Shown piece by piece: positions 37,981 to 47,172 of a stretch of 62,552 bases of DNA (positions are counted from its first letter, which is position 1; every line of letters begins with the position of its first letter). Source of the stretch: Paracoccaceae bacterium (GTDB lineage: Bacteria; Pseudomonadota; Alphaproteobacteria; Rhodobacterales; Rhodobacteraceae). Location of the stretch: the NCBI GenBank assembly GCA_013003075.1, contig JABDLJ010000043.1:1-62552 (forward strand). Direction: 5' to 3'. Made by a program: the position numbers and the translations under genes. The notes beneath the pieces are model-generated. The model did no database searches. It saw nothing but the letters and a program-made list of their open reading frames with translations, and was not told the origin of the DNA.

Positions 37981-39378
37981 TCAGCGGCGATGGTGGAACA
38001 GCTGGAACAGCCGCGCCTGCCGTGCAAAGGGCTCGGCCGGCGTTCCGGGCACGGCGGTCGCCGCCTCGCTCATAACCCGCCGGGCCATAAGATAGGCCAC
38101 GGCGGCGAAGATCAGCCCGCCCGCTGCCTGCCCGATCAGCACACCCGGTGCGCCCAGCCAGGCGGCAAAGAGGATCACCGGCGGGATCGTGCCCAGCGTA
38201 TGCCGGCCCCAGTTGATCCAGGTGGAATAGAACGGGTGGCCGAGGTTGTTGAAGGCGGCGTTGGCCACGAAGATCACCCCGTTGAAATAGAACGCCAGCG
38301 CCAAGGGCCCGCAGAACAGGAACACCAACTCGCCGGTGATGCCGGTGGCATCAAACAGCTGCACGATCGGACCGCGCAACGCAAAAAGAAGCGCCGAGAC
38401 GAAGACAACCACAAGCGCCGTGAAGATCAGCCCGTCGCGAAACGCACCGGTCACCCGATCATGCCGCCCGGCCCCGAAATTCTGCCCGATGATCGGCCCG
38501 ATCGCCCCCGACAGAGCAAAGATCACCCCGAACGCCACCGGCGTCATCCGTGCCACGATCGCCATACCGGCCACTGCCGCCTCGCCATAGACCGCCATCG
38601 AGCGCGTCACGTAGGCCTGCCCGATCGGCGTTGCCAGCTGCGTCAGGATCGCCGGCACCGCGATCGTTGCAACGGCCGGCAGATCGCGCATCAGCCCGCC
38701 AAGGCTCGGCGGCCGGATACCGCCATAGAAGCGAATTATGGGATAAAGCGCGACACCGCCGATGGCGATCCGCGCCGCCACGCTCGCCAGCGCCGCACCG
38801 GTCAGCTCCAGGTCCAGACCGAAAATCAGGATCGGGTCCAGAACCGCGTTGACCACCGCGCCCCAGATCGTCGCCATCATCGCCCGCCGCGCATCGCCAT
38901 GGGCGCGCAGGATCGCGCCGCCGACCATGCCCACCAGCAGGAACGGCAAGGACGGCACGATGATCGACAGGTAGGCCACCGACAGCTCCAGCGTCTCGCC
39001 CGAGGCGCCCATCAGTGCCGACAAGGGGCGCAGGTTCATCCAGACAAGCCCGGCAAACACCGCGCCGAAAACCACGCCCCAGATCAGCGCATTGGTGGCG
39101 CGCTGATGGGCCAGCTCGGCATCGCCCGCACCCAGCGCGCGGGCCACCAGCGCGCCCGCGGCAATCGCCATGCCGATCCCGAAACTCGAAGTGAAGAACA
39201 GGATCGCCCCGGCATAGCCCACCGCGGCGGCCAGTTCGGCCTTGCCCAGCATCGAGATGAACACCATGTCGATGAAATCCACCGCGAAGACCGCCATCAG
39301 CCCCAGCGAGGCGGTCAGCGACATCACCGTGATATGGGCAAAAAGACTGCCTTCGAGGAACTTGGCGCGTTCGGCCAT
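37981..39378 (-). CDS. MATE-family efflux transporter
   Basis: This 465-residue membrane protein with about 12 helices is of the NorM/DinF-type MATE family (drug or metabolite export driven by Na+ or H+). Visible blocks are DFIDMVFISMLGKAELAAAVGYA, VGMVGGAILRAHGDARRAM, and GAIGPIIGQNFGAGRHDRV, the internal repeat of the N-terminal half. GGAAAGGAT precedes the ATG at 39378. The substrate cannot be inferred. It is followed closely by the dispersed element B. Confidence 0.95.
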   Translation of the reverse strand: MAERAKFLEGSLFAHITVMSLTASLGLMAVFAVDFIDMVFISMLGKAELAAAVGYAGAILFFTSSFGIGMAIAAGALVARALGAGDAELAHQRATNALIWGVVFGAVFAGLVWMNLRPLSALMGASGETLELSVAYLSIIVPSLPFLLVGMVGGAILRAHGDARRAMMATIWGAVVNAVLDPILIFGLDLELTGAALASVAARIAIGGVALYPIIRFYGGIRPPSLGGLMRDLPAVATIAVPAILTQLATPIGQAYVTRSMAVYGEAAVAGMAIVARMTPVAFGVIFALSGAIGPIIGQNFGAGRHDRVTGAFRDGLIFTALVVVFVSALLFALRGPIVQLFDATGITGELVFLFCGPLALAFYFNGVIFVANAAFNNLGHPFYSTWINWGRHTLGTIPPVILFAAWLGAPGVLIGQAAGGLIFAAVAYLMARRVMSEAATAVPGTPAEPFARQARLFQLFHHRR

Positions 39379-39474
39379 CAGCGAGATCCTTTCCGGCGCC
39401 CACTATGGCGCGCAGCGCGCCCGGCGCAATCCCGCTTCTGCGACAAGGACGCTGCGCGGGCAGCCCGCGCGGGA

Positions 39475-40797
39475 TCAGCCCAGCGTCGGCTTTTGCTGCA
39501 AGAGTGGCATCACGTCGGCCATCTCGGGGCCGCGCGCGCGTCCCGTCACAGCCAGCCGCAGCGGCATGAAAAGGCCCCGTCCCTTGCGGCCCGTGGCCTC
39601 TTTGACGGCCGCGGTCCAGTTGGCCCAGGTGTCGGGCCCGTATGGCGGCGCGCCCAGCATCTGGAAGGCGCGGTCCACGAAGTCGCGGTCCTCGTCGGCC
39701 ACGACCGGCGCCGCACCTTCGCGGAACAGCGCCCACCAGCCGGCCATATCGGCCCGCGTTTCGATATTCTCGCGCACCACGTCCCAAAACCGCGGCGCAA
39801 GATTGTCCGGCACGCCCATACCGGCAATCTCGCCTGCCACGGCCTCGAACGGCGTCGCGGCCAGCACCCGCGCGGTCAGCGGCTTCAGGTCCTCCACGTC
39901 GAACTTGGTCGGCGCCGCGCCGAAATGCGCGACGTCGAAATCGGCCACGACCTCTTCGACAGAGCCGCGCAACTCCACCGGATCGGACGAGCCGAGCCGC
40001 GCCATCAGGCTGAGGATCGCCATCGGCTCGGTCCCGGCCGCACGCATGTCGCGCAGCGCCAGGGTGCCGAGACGCTTGGACAGGGCCTCGCCCTGCGGGC
40101 CGGTCAGAAGCGAGTGGTGCGCAAAGCGCGGCACCGCACCGCTGAGCGCGCCCATGATCTGGATCTGGGTCGCCGTATTGGTCACATGATCCGAGCCGCG
40201 CACCACATCCGTGATCCCCATCTCGGTGTCGTCGACCACCGAGGCCAGCGTATACAGCACCTGCCCGTCGCCGCGGATCAGCACCGGGTCCGACACGCTG
40301 GCGGCATCGATCGAGATATCGCCCAGGATGCCGTCCTCCCACTCGATGCGCTCCTGGTCGAGCTTGAAGCGCCAGTGCCCGCCCCGCTCGGCGCGCAGCG
40401 CGTCCTTCTCGGCCTCGCTCAGATCCAGCGCCGCGCGGTCATAGACCGGGGGCCGGCCCATGTTCAGCAGCTTCTTGCGCTTCAGATCCAGCTCCACCGG
40501 CGTCTCGAACGCCTCGTAAAGCCGCCCCGAGGCGCGCATCTCGTCGGCCGCCGCCGCGTAGCGGTCCAGCCGCTCGGACTGGCGCTCCATCCGGTCCCAG
40601 GTCAGCCCCAGCCACTCCAGGTCGCGCTGGATCCCGTCGGCATATTCCTGGGTCGAGCGCTCGGGGTCGGTATCGTCGAGCCGCAGGATGAACGTGCCGC
40701 CGGCCTTGCGCGCGATGGCATAGTTGAAAAGCGCCGCCCGAAGGTTGCCGATATGCAGATAGCCGGTGGGCGAAGGGGCGAAACGGGTCACAGTCAT
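39475..40797 (-). CDS. gltX: glutamyl-tRNA synthetase
   Basis: This 440-residue class I enzyme has FAPSPTGYLHIGNLRAAL (HIGH motif), ILRLDDTDPERS, and EALSKRLGTLAL (KMSKS motif). The C-terminal helical anticodon-binding domain follows. It charges tRNA-Glu, and in many alphaproteobacteria also tRNA-Gln, later amidated. Alphaproteobacteria often carry two gltX genes; which this is cannot be told. The start is ATG 40797 (MTVTRFAPSPTG). It is transcribed toward, but separately from, the MATE gene. Confidence 0.96.
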   Translation of the reverse strand: MTVTRFAPSPTGYLHIGNLRAALFNYAIARKAGGTFILRLDDTDPERSTQEYADGIQRDLEWLGLTWDRMERQSERLDRYAAAADEMRASGRLYEAFETPVELDLKRKKLLNMGRPPVYDRAALDLSEAEKDALRAERGGHWRFKLDQERIEWEDGILGDISIDAASVSDPVLIRGDGQVLYTLASVVDDTEMGITDVVRGSDHVTNTATQIQIMGALSGAVPRFAHHSLLTGPQGEALSKRLGTLALRDMRAAGTEPMAILSLMARLGSSDPVELRGSVEEVVADFDVAHFGAAPTKFDVEDLKPLTARVLAATPFEAVAGEIAGMGVPDNLAPRFWDVVRENIETRADMAGWWALFREGAAPVVADEDRDFVDRAFQMLGAPPYGPDTWANWTAAVKEATGRKGRGLFMPLRLAVTGRARGPEMADVMPLLQQKPTLG

Positions 40798-41000
40798 GGG
40801 GCATCTCCGTAAGTCCGCCCCGCTTTTCATAACCGCCCGCGATTGTCCATATCGTGCGCGGCCCTCCGCCGGGGACAGACATGTGCGCGAATACACACCC
40901 CTGTGCGCGGATTATCACTGGACGCAGACCACCCCGGGCCTAGTTCAAATGTCAATTACTAACGACACAAGCAATCAGCATCCACTCAAGGATAATTCGC

Positions 41001-41942
41001 ATGACCTACTCGCCGAAGATCTCTCGCCGCGCGGCCCTTGCCGGCGCCGCCGCCCTGCCCGCTGCCGCCGCGCTTCTGTCCGGTGCCCGCCCCGCGCTTG
41101 CCGGCGGCCATACCGGCGCGACGCAGAACGCCATCAAGAACAGCTTCACGCTGGGCGATCTTGAAGTCTCGACCCTTCTGGCCGGCACCCGCCCGGTGGA
41201 AGATCCGCAAGGCATCTTCGGCATGAACGTCTCGGAACAGGAATTCGCCGAGGTCAGCCGCCAGAACTTCCTGCCTACCGACGTGGCGCAGTTCTTCTTT
41301 ACCCCGACCGTCGTGAACACCGGATCCGAGGTCGTGTTGTTCGATACCGGTCTTTCGGCGGCGGGCACGCTGCCCGCACTGCAAGCGGCAGGCTTTGGCC
41401 CCGAGGATATCGACGTCGTCGTCATCACCCACATGCATGGCGACCATGTCGGCGGCCTGACCCAGGAAGACGGCACGCCCACTTACCCCAATGCGCGCTA
41501 TATCGCCGGCCAGGTTGAATACGACGCCTGGAACGGCATGGACAACGACACGTTCAAGGCCAAGGTCGCCCCGCTCGCCGACAAGATGACCTTCATCGGC
41601 GACGGCGGCTCGGTCGCCTCGGGCATCACCGGCATGGCCGCCTTCGGCCACACGCCGGGCCACATGACATATATGCTCGACAGCGGCGGCAAGCAGGTCC
41701 TCTTGATGGCCGATCTCGCAAACCACTACGTCTGGTCGGTCGCTTATCCCGACTGGGAAGTGCGCTTCGACATGGACAAGACCGCCGCGGCGCAAACCCG
41801 CCGCCGCGCCCTTGGCATGGCCGCCGCCGACCGCATTCCGGTGATCGGCTACCACATGCCCTTCCCCGGCATGGGCTTCATCGACACGCGCGGGGACGGC
41901 TTCCACTACGTGCCGGCCACCTACCAGCTGATGCTCGACTAA
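41001..41942 (+). CDS. Tat-exported metallo-beta-lactamase-fold hydrolase
   Basis: This 313-residue protein has a twin-arginine signal (KISRRAALAGAAALPAAAALL, cut near ALA-G), so it is exported folded. The metal-binding motif THMHGDHVGG, FGHTPGHM, and MADLANH (third metal ligand region) are all present, giving a binuclear zinc site. The branch resembles periplasmic lactonase- or quorum-quenching-like hydrolases, but the substrate is unknown. AAGGA precedes the ATG. An intrinsic terminator follows at 41972. Confidence 0.92.
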   Translation: MTYSPKISRRAALAGAAALPAAAALLSGARPALAGGHTGATQNAIKNSFTLGDLEVSTLLAGTRPVEDPQGIFGMNVSEQEFAEVSRQNFLPTDVAQFFFTPTVVNTGSEVVLFDTGLSAAGTLPALQAAGFGPEDIDVVVITHMHGDHVGGLTQEDGTPTYPNARYIAGQVEYDAWNGMDNDTFKAKVAPLADKMTFIGDGGSVASGITGMAAFGHTPGHMTYMLDSGGKQVLLMADLANHYVWSVAYPDWEVRFDMDKTAAAQTRRRALGMAAADRIPVIGYHMPFPGMGFIDTRGDGFHYVPATYQLMLD

Positions 41943-41971
41943 GCCGCCGCATCCCAAAAATCTTCTGCAAG

Positions 41972-41993
41972 CAGGCCCTTCGGGGCCTGTTTT
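41972..41993 (+). terminator. intrinsic terminator after the MBL-fold gene
   Basis: CAGGCCC (41972-41978) pairs with GGGCCTG (41983-41989) around TTCG, followed by TTTT. It is 30 bp after the stop codon. Confidence 0.88.
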
Positions 41994-42085
41994 CGTATTG
42001 GGCCCCGACGGGCGGATTTGAGGTTGACGCCGCCGGACGAAACCCACACGTTAGCGCGAACATCTTTCAGGGAGCAGGCACCCCC

Positions 42086-43036
42086 ATGAAGGCGCATATC
42101 CTTACCATCACGCTGAACCCGACCGTCGACTACTGCACCACCGCCCCGGCGATCATCCCCGGACCCAAGCTGCGCTGCACCGAGCCCGAGATCGATCCCG
42201 GCGGCGGCGGCATCAACGTGGCACGCGCGATCAAGCTCCTGGGCGGCCAGTCCACCGCGCTCGTCGCCATCGGCGGCGCGACCGGCGCACATCTTCTGCA
42301 GCTTCTGGCGCTGGAAGGCGTGCCCACCGTGGCGTTCCAGGGCCCGGGCGAGACACGCCAGTCGGTCTCGGTCATCGAGCAGACCACGGGCGAGCAATAC
42401 CGCTTCGTGATGCCCGGCCCGGTCTGGCGTGAAGACGACGTGCCGCGCGCGCTGAACTCGGTCGATCAGGCCACCAGCGACGGCACTCTGGTGGTGCTCT
42501 CGGGCAGCCAGCCGCCGGGCGTCGCCAAGGACTTCCCCTCGATCCTCTCCGATCACGTCGCCGGACGCGAGGCGCGGCTGATCGTAGACACATCGGGCCC
42601 CGCCCTTTTTCATCTCGTCGAGCAGCCGCACGAGGCGTTGGAGGTGCTGCGCATGGACCAGGAAGAGGGCGAAGAGCTTGCCGGCCGCCCCCTGCCCACG
42701 CCGACCGACACGGCAAGATTTGCCGCCGAACTGGTTGAGAAAGGCGTAGCCCGCACCGTCATCATCGCGCGCGGCGCGGACGGCTCTGTGCTGTCCTCGG
42801 GCAGTGGCAGCTGGCACTCTGTCGGCGCCGCGGTTCCGGTGGTCAGCAAGGTCGGCGCGGGCGACAGCTTTGTCGGCGCTTTCACCCTGGCGCTTGCCGG
42901 TGACGAGCCGGTCGAGCAATGCCTGCGCTTCGGTGTCGCGGCCGCCAGCGCCGCCGTGATGACCGAAGCGACCCGGCTCTGCGACAGCGAGACGACGCTA
43001 GAGCTTATGGAAAGGTGCTCGTTGATCCGGCTTTAG
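42086..43036 (+). CDS. PfkB-family sugar-phosphate kinase (1-phosphofructokinase type)
   Basis: This 316-residue kinase begins LTITLNPTVDYCTT and contains DPGGGGINVARAIKLLGG (substrate and ATP site) and the PfkB signature 2 VSKVGAGDSFVGAFTLAL with the catalytic Asp. This group phosphorylates fructose-6-P, fructose-1-P or tagatose-6-P. GGAG-like bases precede the ATG. It has no fruA/fruB neighbour, so a phosphofructokinase-2 role is as likely as fructose-1-P kinase. Confidence 0.92.
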   Translation: MKAHILTITLNPTVDYCTTAPAIIPGPKLRCTEPEIDPGGGGINVARAIKLLGGQSTALVAIGGATGAHLLQLLALEGVPTVAFQGPGETRQSVSVIEQTTGEQYRFVMPGPVWREDDVPRALNSVDQATSDGTLVVLSGSQPPGVAKDFPSILSDHVAGREARLIVDTSGPALFHLVEQPHEALEVLRMDQEEGEELAGRPLPTPTDTARFAAELVEKGVARTVIIARGADGSVLSSGSGSWHSVGAAVPVVSKVGAGDSFVGAFTLALAGDEPVEQCLRFGVAAASAAVMTEATRLCDSETTLELMERCSLIRL

Positions 43037-43808
43037 GCCCCGGAAATCCGCCGGAAAGAGAAAGACGCATCGGCGCGTAGAGCCAGCCGGGTCGCGGCCT
43101 TGCCTTTCGGATTACGTTTCTCGGTCGGGCATTGGGCCAGGCACCGGCATCGCCGCCCGGCCGCGAAGGCCCCGGTCAGGGCGCCGGCGAAGGGCTCACG
43201 GAATTCAACGTACCTCCGGGCAGAGGCCAAGGGCTCGGCAATCGCCCCGCCGATCAGAGGCAGCCCGTCCCGCTTTGGCAGCGACGCAAAGCCCGCCGGA
43301 TTTCGGCGCACAAGCCAGAAGCGAAACCTTGGAAATGGGCGCAGGCTTCGCCTTGCAGGCCGCGGCACGGCCCGCCCCAGCGCCGACGCAAAGCCCGACG
43401 CCATGCGGTGCACATATGTGCGCAAGTTCACAAGGACCAGAAACCGCCTCACTGCGAATCTGCTCTTTTGCCAACCAGCGGACGCGAACAGAAACCGCTG
43501 GTTGCCGTACATGGGCCGGCGCTGATTTCCGGGCTCTGGCAAAGCAGCGATTGGGCACAACCCAAGGCGCGGATCCGGACCAAAACGTCAGCGCCCCGCA
43601 GCGCAATGTACAATCCTGCACCTCGCCCAGACACGCGGCGTACAAACCGCGAAACTGGCCTCGTCGACACCGTACAATCCTGAATTTCGCGGTCCCGGTC
43701 CCTGTAGTGGGCGTACAGCGTGCTGCCGGACTGCCGCACGCTTTGCGCGGCGTTCCAGCGGCCCAATGGCGCAAAGCCCGCCCCAAATCCGACGCGCGGG
43801 GGCGAAAC
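43037..43808. other. gene-free stretch with short recurring motifs
   Basis: This 772-bp gap between the PfkB gene and the end of nadE has open frames on both strands but none with protein-like composition or a ribosome site. Short strings recur: CGCAAAGCCCG (43277, 43391, 43773), GTACAATCCTG (43609, 43672), and GTACA (about 43507, 43608, 43650, 43672, 43711). It looks like decayed or repeat-derived DNA, or a structured non-coding region. Function not assigned. Confidence 0.5.
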
Positions 43809-45467
43809 CTACCCCTTGTCGCGCCACCTGTTGGCAATCGGATAGCGCCGGTCAAGCCAGAACGACCGGCCCGTCAGGCGCGTGCCCGGAGCCGACTGAA
43901 AGCGTTTATATTCAGAGATATAGACAAGGTTTTGAATGCGTTTGACGGTCTCGAGCTCATGTCCCATTGCCACCACTTCGGCGACCGAGGCATCGCGGTC
44001 CACCAGCGCCTCGAGAATCTCGTCAAGCACCTCGTAAGGCGGCAGGCTGTCGTCGTCGCGCTGGTCTTCGCGCAATTCCGCCGACGGCGGCTTGTCGATC
44101 ACCCGCGCCGGGATCACCTCGCCGCCGGGCCCTTTCATCCAGTCCCGGTGGTTGGCGTTACGCCAGCGGCAGGTCTCGAAGACCCTCATTTTATAAAGGT
44201 CTTTCAGAGGGTTATAACCGCCGGCCATGTCACCGTAGATGGTCGCATAGCCCACCGCGACCTCGGATTTGTTGCCCGTGGTCAACAGCATTTCGCCGAA
44301 CTTGTTGGACAGCGCCATCAGCATCACGCCGCGCAGGCGCGACTGGATATTCTCTTCGGTCACGTCCGCCTCGCGCCCTGCAAAAAGCGGCGCCAGCGCC
44401 TCGGATACGGCTTGCCGGGCACCTGAGATACTGACCGTATCCAGCTGACATCCAAGGTTTTTTGCGACCTCGACTGCGTCCTCAAGCGAGTGGTCGGAGG
44501 TGTATTCGCTGGGCAGCATCACGCAGCGCACGTTCTTTGGCCCCAGCGCGTCGGACGCGATCACCGCGACCAGGGCGCTGTCCACCCCGCCCGACAACCC
44601 CAGAACCGCCTTGGAAAACCCGGTTTTGCGGAAGTAGTCGCCAAGGCTGTCCACCATTGCGCGATGGTCTTGCTCCCAGGGGCCGGGATGGCTGTCGATC
44701 TGCGAAGGCTCGCAGCGCCAACCCTCTGCAGTTTCGGTGAAATCCACAATCCGCAGCGTTTCCTCGAAAACCGGAAACTTGGCGGCTATCTTGCCGCCGG
44801 GGTTCAGGATGAAGCTGCCGCCATCGAAGATCTGGTCGTCCTGCCCGCCCACCATGTTCAGGTAGATCACCGGCAATCCGGTCTCGACCGTGCGCGCCAC
44901 CATATGCGCCAGCCGGACATCGAACTTGTCGCGGTAATAGGGCGAGCCGTTCGGCACCAGGAGAATCTGCGCACCGCTTTCGGCCAGCGTCTCGGCGACC
45001 GGTTCGTGCCAGGCATCTTCGCAGATCGGTGTGCCGATCCGCAGCGGCCCGACCGGGATCGGCCCAGCCAGCGGGCCCTGATCGAAAAGCCGCACCTCGT
45101 CGAACACCGTCTCGTTGGGCAACTCGTACTTCAGCGCCCGCCCCTTCACCGCGCCGCCTTCGAAGATCCAATACGCGTTGTAAAGCCCTGTTTCATCTAG
45201 AAAAGGCCCGCCCACGGCCAGCGTCGGGCCGCCGGCGCACTCGGCGCAAAGCTGTGTCAGCGTATCTATCGCATCGGCAATGAAGGCGGGCTTGAGGATC
45301 AGATCCTGGGTCTGGTAGCCGGTGATGAACATCTCGGGCAGCGCCACAAGATCGGCCCCCTGCGCGCGCCCCTCGCGCCATGCCGCGCGCGCCGCGTCGG
45401 CGTTGCCGGCCAGGTCGCCGACAGTGGGGTTGAGTTGCGCCAGAAGAATGCGAAAGCGATCAGGCAC
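43809..45467 (-). CDS. nadE: glutamine-dependent NAD+ synthetase
   Basis: This 552-residue two-domain enzyme has an N-terminal nitrilase-type glutaminase with the triad Glu (ALPEMFITGY), Lys (ALKYELPN) and Cys (GTPICEDAWH), and a C-terminal NAD synthetase with the pyrophosphatase loop LGLSGGVDSALVAVIA. It amidates nicotinic acid adenine dinucleotide with glutamine nitrogen, the last step of NAD synthesis. Full length for the family. A 170-bp gap separates it from the divergent MORN gene. Confidence 0.98.
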   Translation of the reverse strand: MPDRFRILLAQLNPTVGDLAGNADAARAAWREGRAQGADLVALPEMFITGYQTQDLILKPAFIADAIDTLTQLCAECAGGPTLAVGGPFLDETGLYNAYWIFEGGAVKGRALKYELPNETVFDEVRLFDQGPLAGPIPVGPLRIGTPICEDAWHEPVAETLAESGAQILLVPNGSPYYRDKFDVRLAHMVARTVETGLPVIYLNMVGGQDDQIFDGGSFILNPGGKIAAKFPVFEETLRIVDFTETAEGWRCEPSQIDSHPGPWEQDHRAMVDSLGDYFRKTGFSKAVLGLSGGVDSALVAVIASDALGPKNVRCVMLPSEYTSDHSLEDAVEVAKNLGCQLDTVSISGARQAVSEALAPLFAGREADVTEENIQSRLRGVMLMALSNKFGEMLLTTGNKSEVAVGYATIYGDMAGGYNPLKDLYKMRVFETCRWRNANHRDWMKGPGGEVIPARVIDKPPSAELREDQRDDDSLPPYEVLDEILEALVDRDASVAEVVAMGHELETVKRIQNLVYISEYKRFQSAPGTRLTGRSFWLDRRYPIANRWRDKG

Positions 45468-45639
45468 CGGGAATGCTCCACCATCAAATACGTCCCGAGG
45501 TGTCTTAGCAGACTGGCCGCCAAGGGAAAGACGGAGCCGTTGAAAAACCGTTGCGACCCTTTGGGCAGAAAGCTACGCTCTGATGGGATGCGCGCTTTGC
45601 GGCGTGCGCACGGGTATGGAAATGGTCAGGGCGGGTGGA

Positions 45640-47106
45640 ATGACAACAGCATATTGGAAACGCAGCGCAGGCGTGGCGGCAGCGCTCTGGATCACCGCGG
45701 CAGCGCCCCTTGCGGCGCAGGACAGCGAAGATGTCATCACCAAGCAATTCGAGAACGGCGGCATCTACGAGGGCACGTTCAAGGACGGCCGGCAGCACGG
45801 CACCGGCACGTACCGGCTGCCAAACGGCTATGAGTACACCGGCGAATGGGTCGATGGCGAGATCCGCGGTCAAGGCACGGCCACCTTCCCCAACGGCTCT
45901 GTCTATGTCGGCGAGTTCGCGAAGGGAAAGCCCGAAGGCAAGGGCAAGATCACCTTTGCCGATGGCGGAACCTACGAGGGCGACTGGCTGGACGGCGAGA
46001 TGACCGGCGCAGGCGTTGCGGTCTACGCGAACGGCGTGCGCTATGATGGCCAGTTCGTGAATGCCCTGCATGACGGCCAGGGCCGGATGGAAAGCCCCAG
46101 CGGCTATGTCTATGACGGCGGCTGGGCGGGCGGCGTCAAACAGGGCCAGGGCAAGATCACATACCCAGACGGCGCGATCTACGAGGGCGAGCTGATCAAC
46201 GGGATGCGCCAGGGCCAGGGCGCCCTGACGATGCCGGACGGGCTGGTCTACGCCGGCACCTGGACGCAGGGCCAGATCGACGGCGAGGGCCGGCTGACGC
46301 AGCCCAACGGCGATGTCTATGAAGGCCAGTTCGTCGCTGGCGAGCGCCAGGGCACCGGCATGGTCACCTATGCCAATGGAGATATCTACGAGGGCGAGTT
46401 CCAGGCCGACCGCCGGCACGGGCAAGGCACGTTCACCGGGGCCGATGGCTATGTCTATACCGGCGCGTGGGTCGAGGGTGAGATCGCGGGCGAAGGCAGC
46501 GTCACCTATCCCGATGGCTCGGTCTATGTCGGCGCGTTCGACGGCGGGGTCGCCAATGGAAAGGGCAAGATCACCTACCCGGACGGAAATACTTATGAAG
46601 GCGACTGGGCGGCCGGCGTGATCGAGGGCGAGGGCCGCGCGACCTACGCCAACGGGCTGGTCTACGAAGGCGGCTTCAAGGATGCCAAGAACCACGGCAT
46701 GGGCACCATGACCTATTCGGACGGCTACACCTATGTCGGCGCGTGGATCGAGGGCCAGCGCGACGGGCAAGGCACCGCCACTTATGCCGACGGCACGATC
46801 TACACCGGCAGCTTTGCCAACGGGCTGCGGGATGGCGAGGGCACGATCACGATGCCCGAGGGCTTCACCTATACCGGCGAATGGAGCGTCGGCGAAATCA
46901 ACGGCCAGGGCGTAGCGACCTATTCAAACGGCGATGTCTACGAAGGCAACTTCGTCAACGGGCGCCGCCAAGGCCAGGGCGTGATCCGCTATGCCACAGG
47001 CGAAGTCGCCGAGGGCACCTGGGTCAATGGCGCGCTGACCGAGGGCAGCGCCGAGACCGCCGAGGCGGGCTCTGAAGATGCCGGCGAAGAGGCGCCTTCG
47101 GAATAA
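45640..47106 (+). CDS. exported protein with 18 MORN repeats
   Basis: This 488-residue protein has a Sec signal (MTTAYWKRSAGVAAALWITA, cut after LAA-Q). Eighteen consecutive 23-residue MORN repeats of the form YxGxF/W-x-DG-x-x-x-G-x-G-x-x-x-x-NG occupy residues 42-455 (bases 45763-47004), a regular beta-hairpin ribbon. A short acidic tail follows. MORN repeats bind lipids or proteins in eukaryotes. In bacteria their role is unclear; here the protein is likely periplasmic or surface-attached. The repeats differ enough in sequence to rule out very recent expansion. Confidence 0.9.
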   Translation: MTTAYWKRSAGVAAALWITAAAPLAAQDSEDVITKQFENGGIYEGTFKDGRQHGTGTYRLPNGYEYTGEWVDGEIRGQGTATFPNGSVYVGEFAKGKPEGKGKITFADGGTYEGDWLDGEMTGAGVAVYANGVRYDGQFVNALHDGQGRMESPSGYVYDGGWAGGVKQGQGKITYPDGAIYEGELINGMRQGQGALTMPDGLVYAGTWTQGQIDGEGRLTQPNGDVYEGQFVAGERQGTGMVTYANGDIYEGEFQADRRHGQGTFTGADGYVYTGAWVEGEIAGEGSVTYPDGSVYVGAFDGGVANGKGKITYPDGNTYEGDWAAGVIEGEGRATYANGLVYEGGFKDAKNHGMGTMTYSDGYTYVGAWIEGQRDGQGTATYADGTIYTGSFANGLRDGEGTITMPEGFTYTGEWSVGEINGQGVATYSNGDVYEGNFVNGRRQGQGVIRYATGEVAEGTWVNGALTEGSAETAEAGSEDAGEEAPSE

Positions 47107-47131
47107 AAAAGGGCGGGCCTAGCGCCCGCCC
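47105..47131 (-). terminator. bidirectional terminator between the MORN and VPLPA genes
   Basis: GGGCGGGC (47111-47118) pairs with GCCCGCCC (47124-47131). On the minus strand it is followed by TTTTTT, giving a textbook terminator for the VPLPA-CTERM gene. It also lies 5 bp after the plus-strand MORN stop. Confidence 0.85.
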
Positions 47132-47172
47132 AGGTCCACCAGGACAGCACAGAGAAAACGTAGCGACCGCCG

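Noticed and set aside
38459..40342. 627-codon minus-strand frame overlapping MATE and gltX
   Set aside because: Out of frame with both real genes on the same strand and extremely Arg/Gly-rich.
37960..40812. 950-codon plus-strand open frame
   Set aside because: Antisense to the MATE and gltX genes; composition is Arg/His/Gln-rich, as expected from a GC-rich shadow frame, and there is no ribosome site.
43275..44426. 383-codon plus-strand frame before and across nadE
   Set aside because: The 3' part is antisense to nadE and the 5' part has no protein-like composition or start signal.
45763..47004. Tandem DNA repeat or CRISPR-like array
   Set aside because: The 69-bp periodicity comes from in-frame MORN repeats with diverged codons; there are no identical repeats or spacers.
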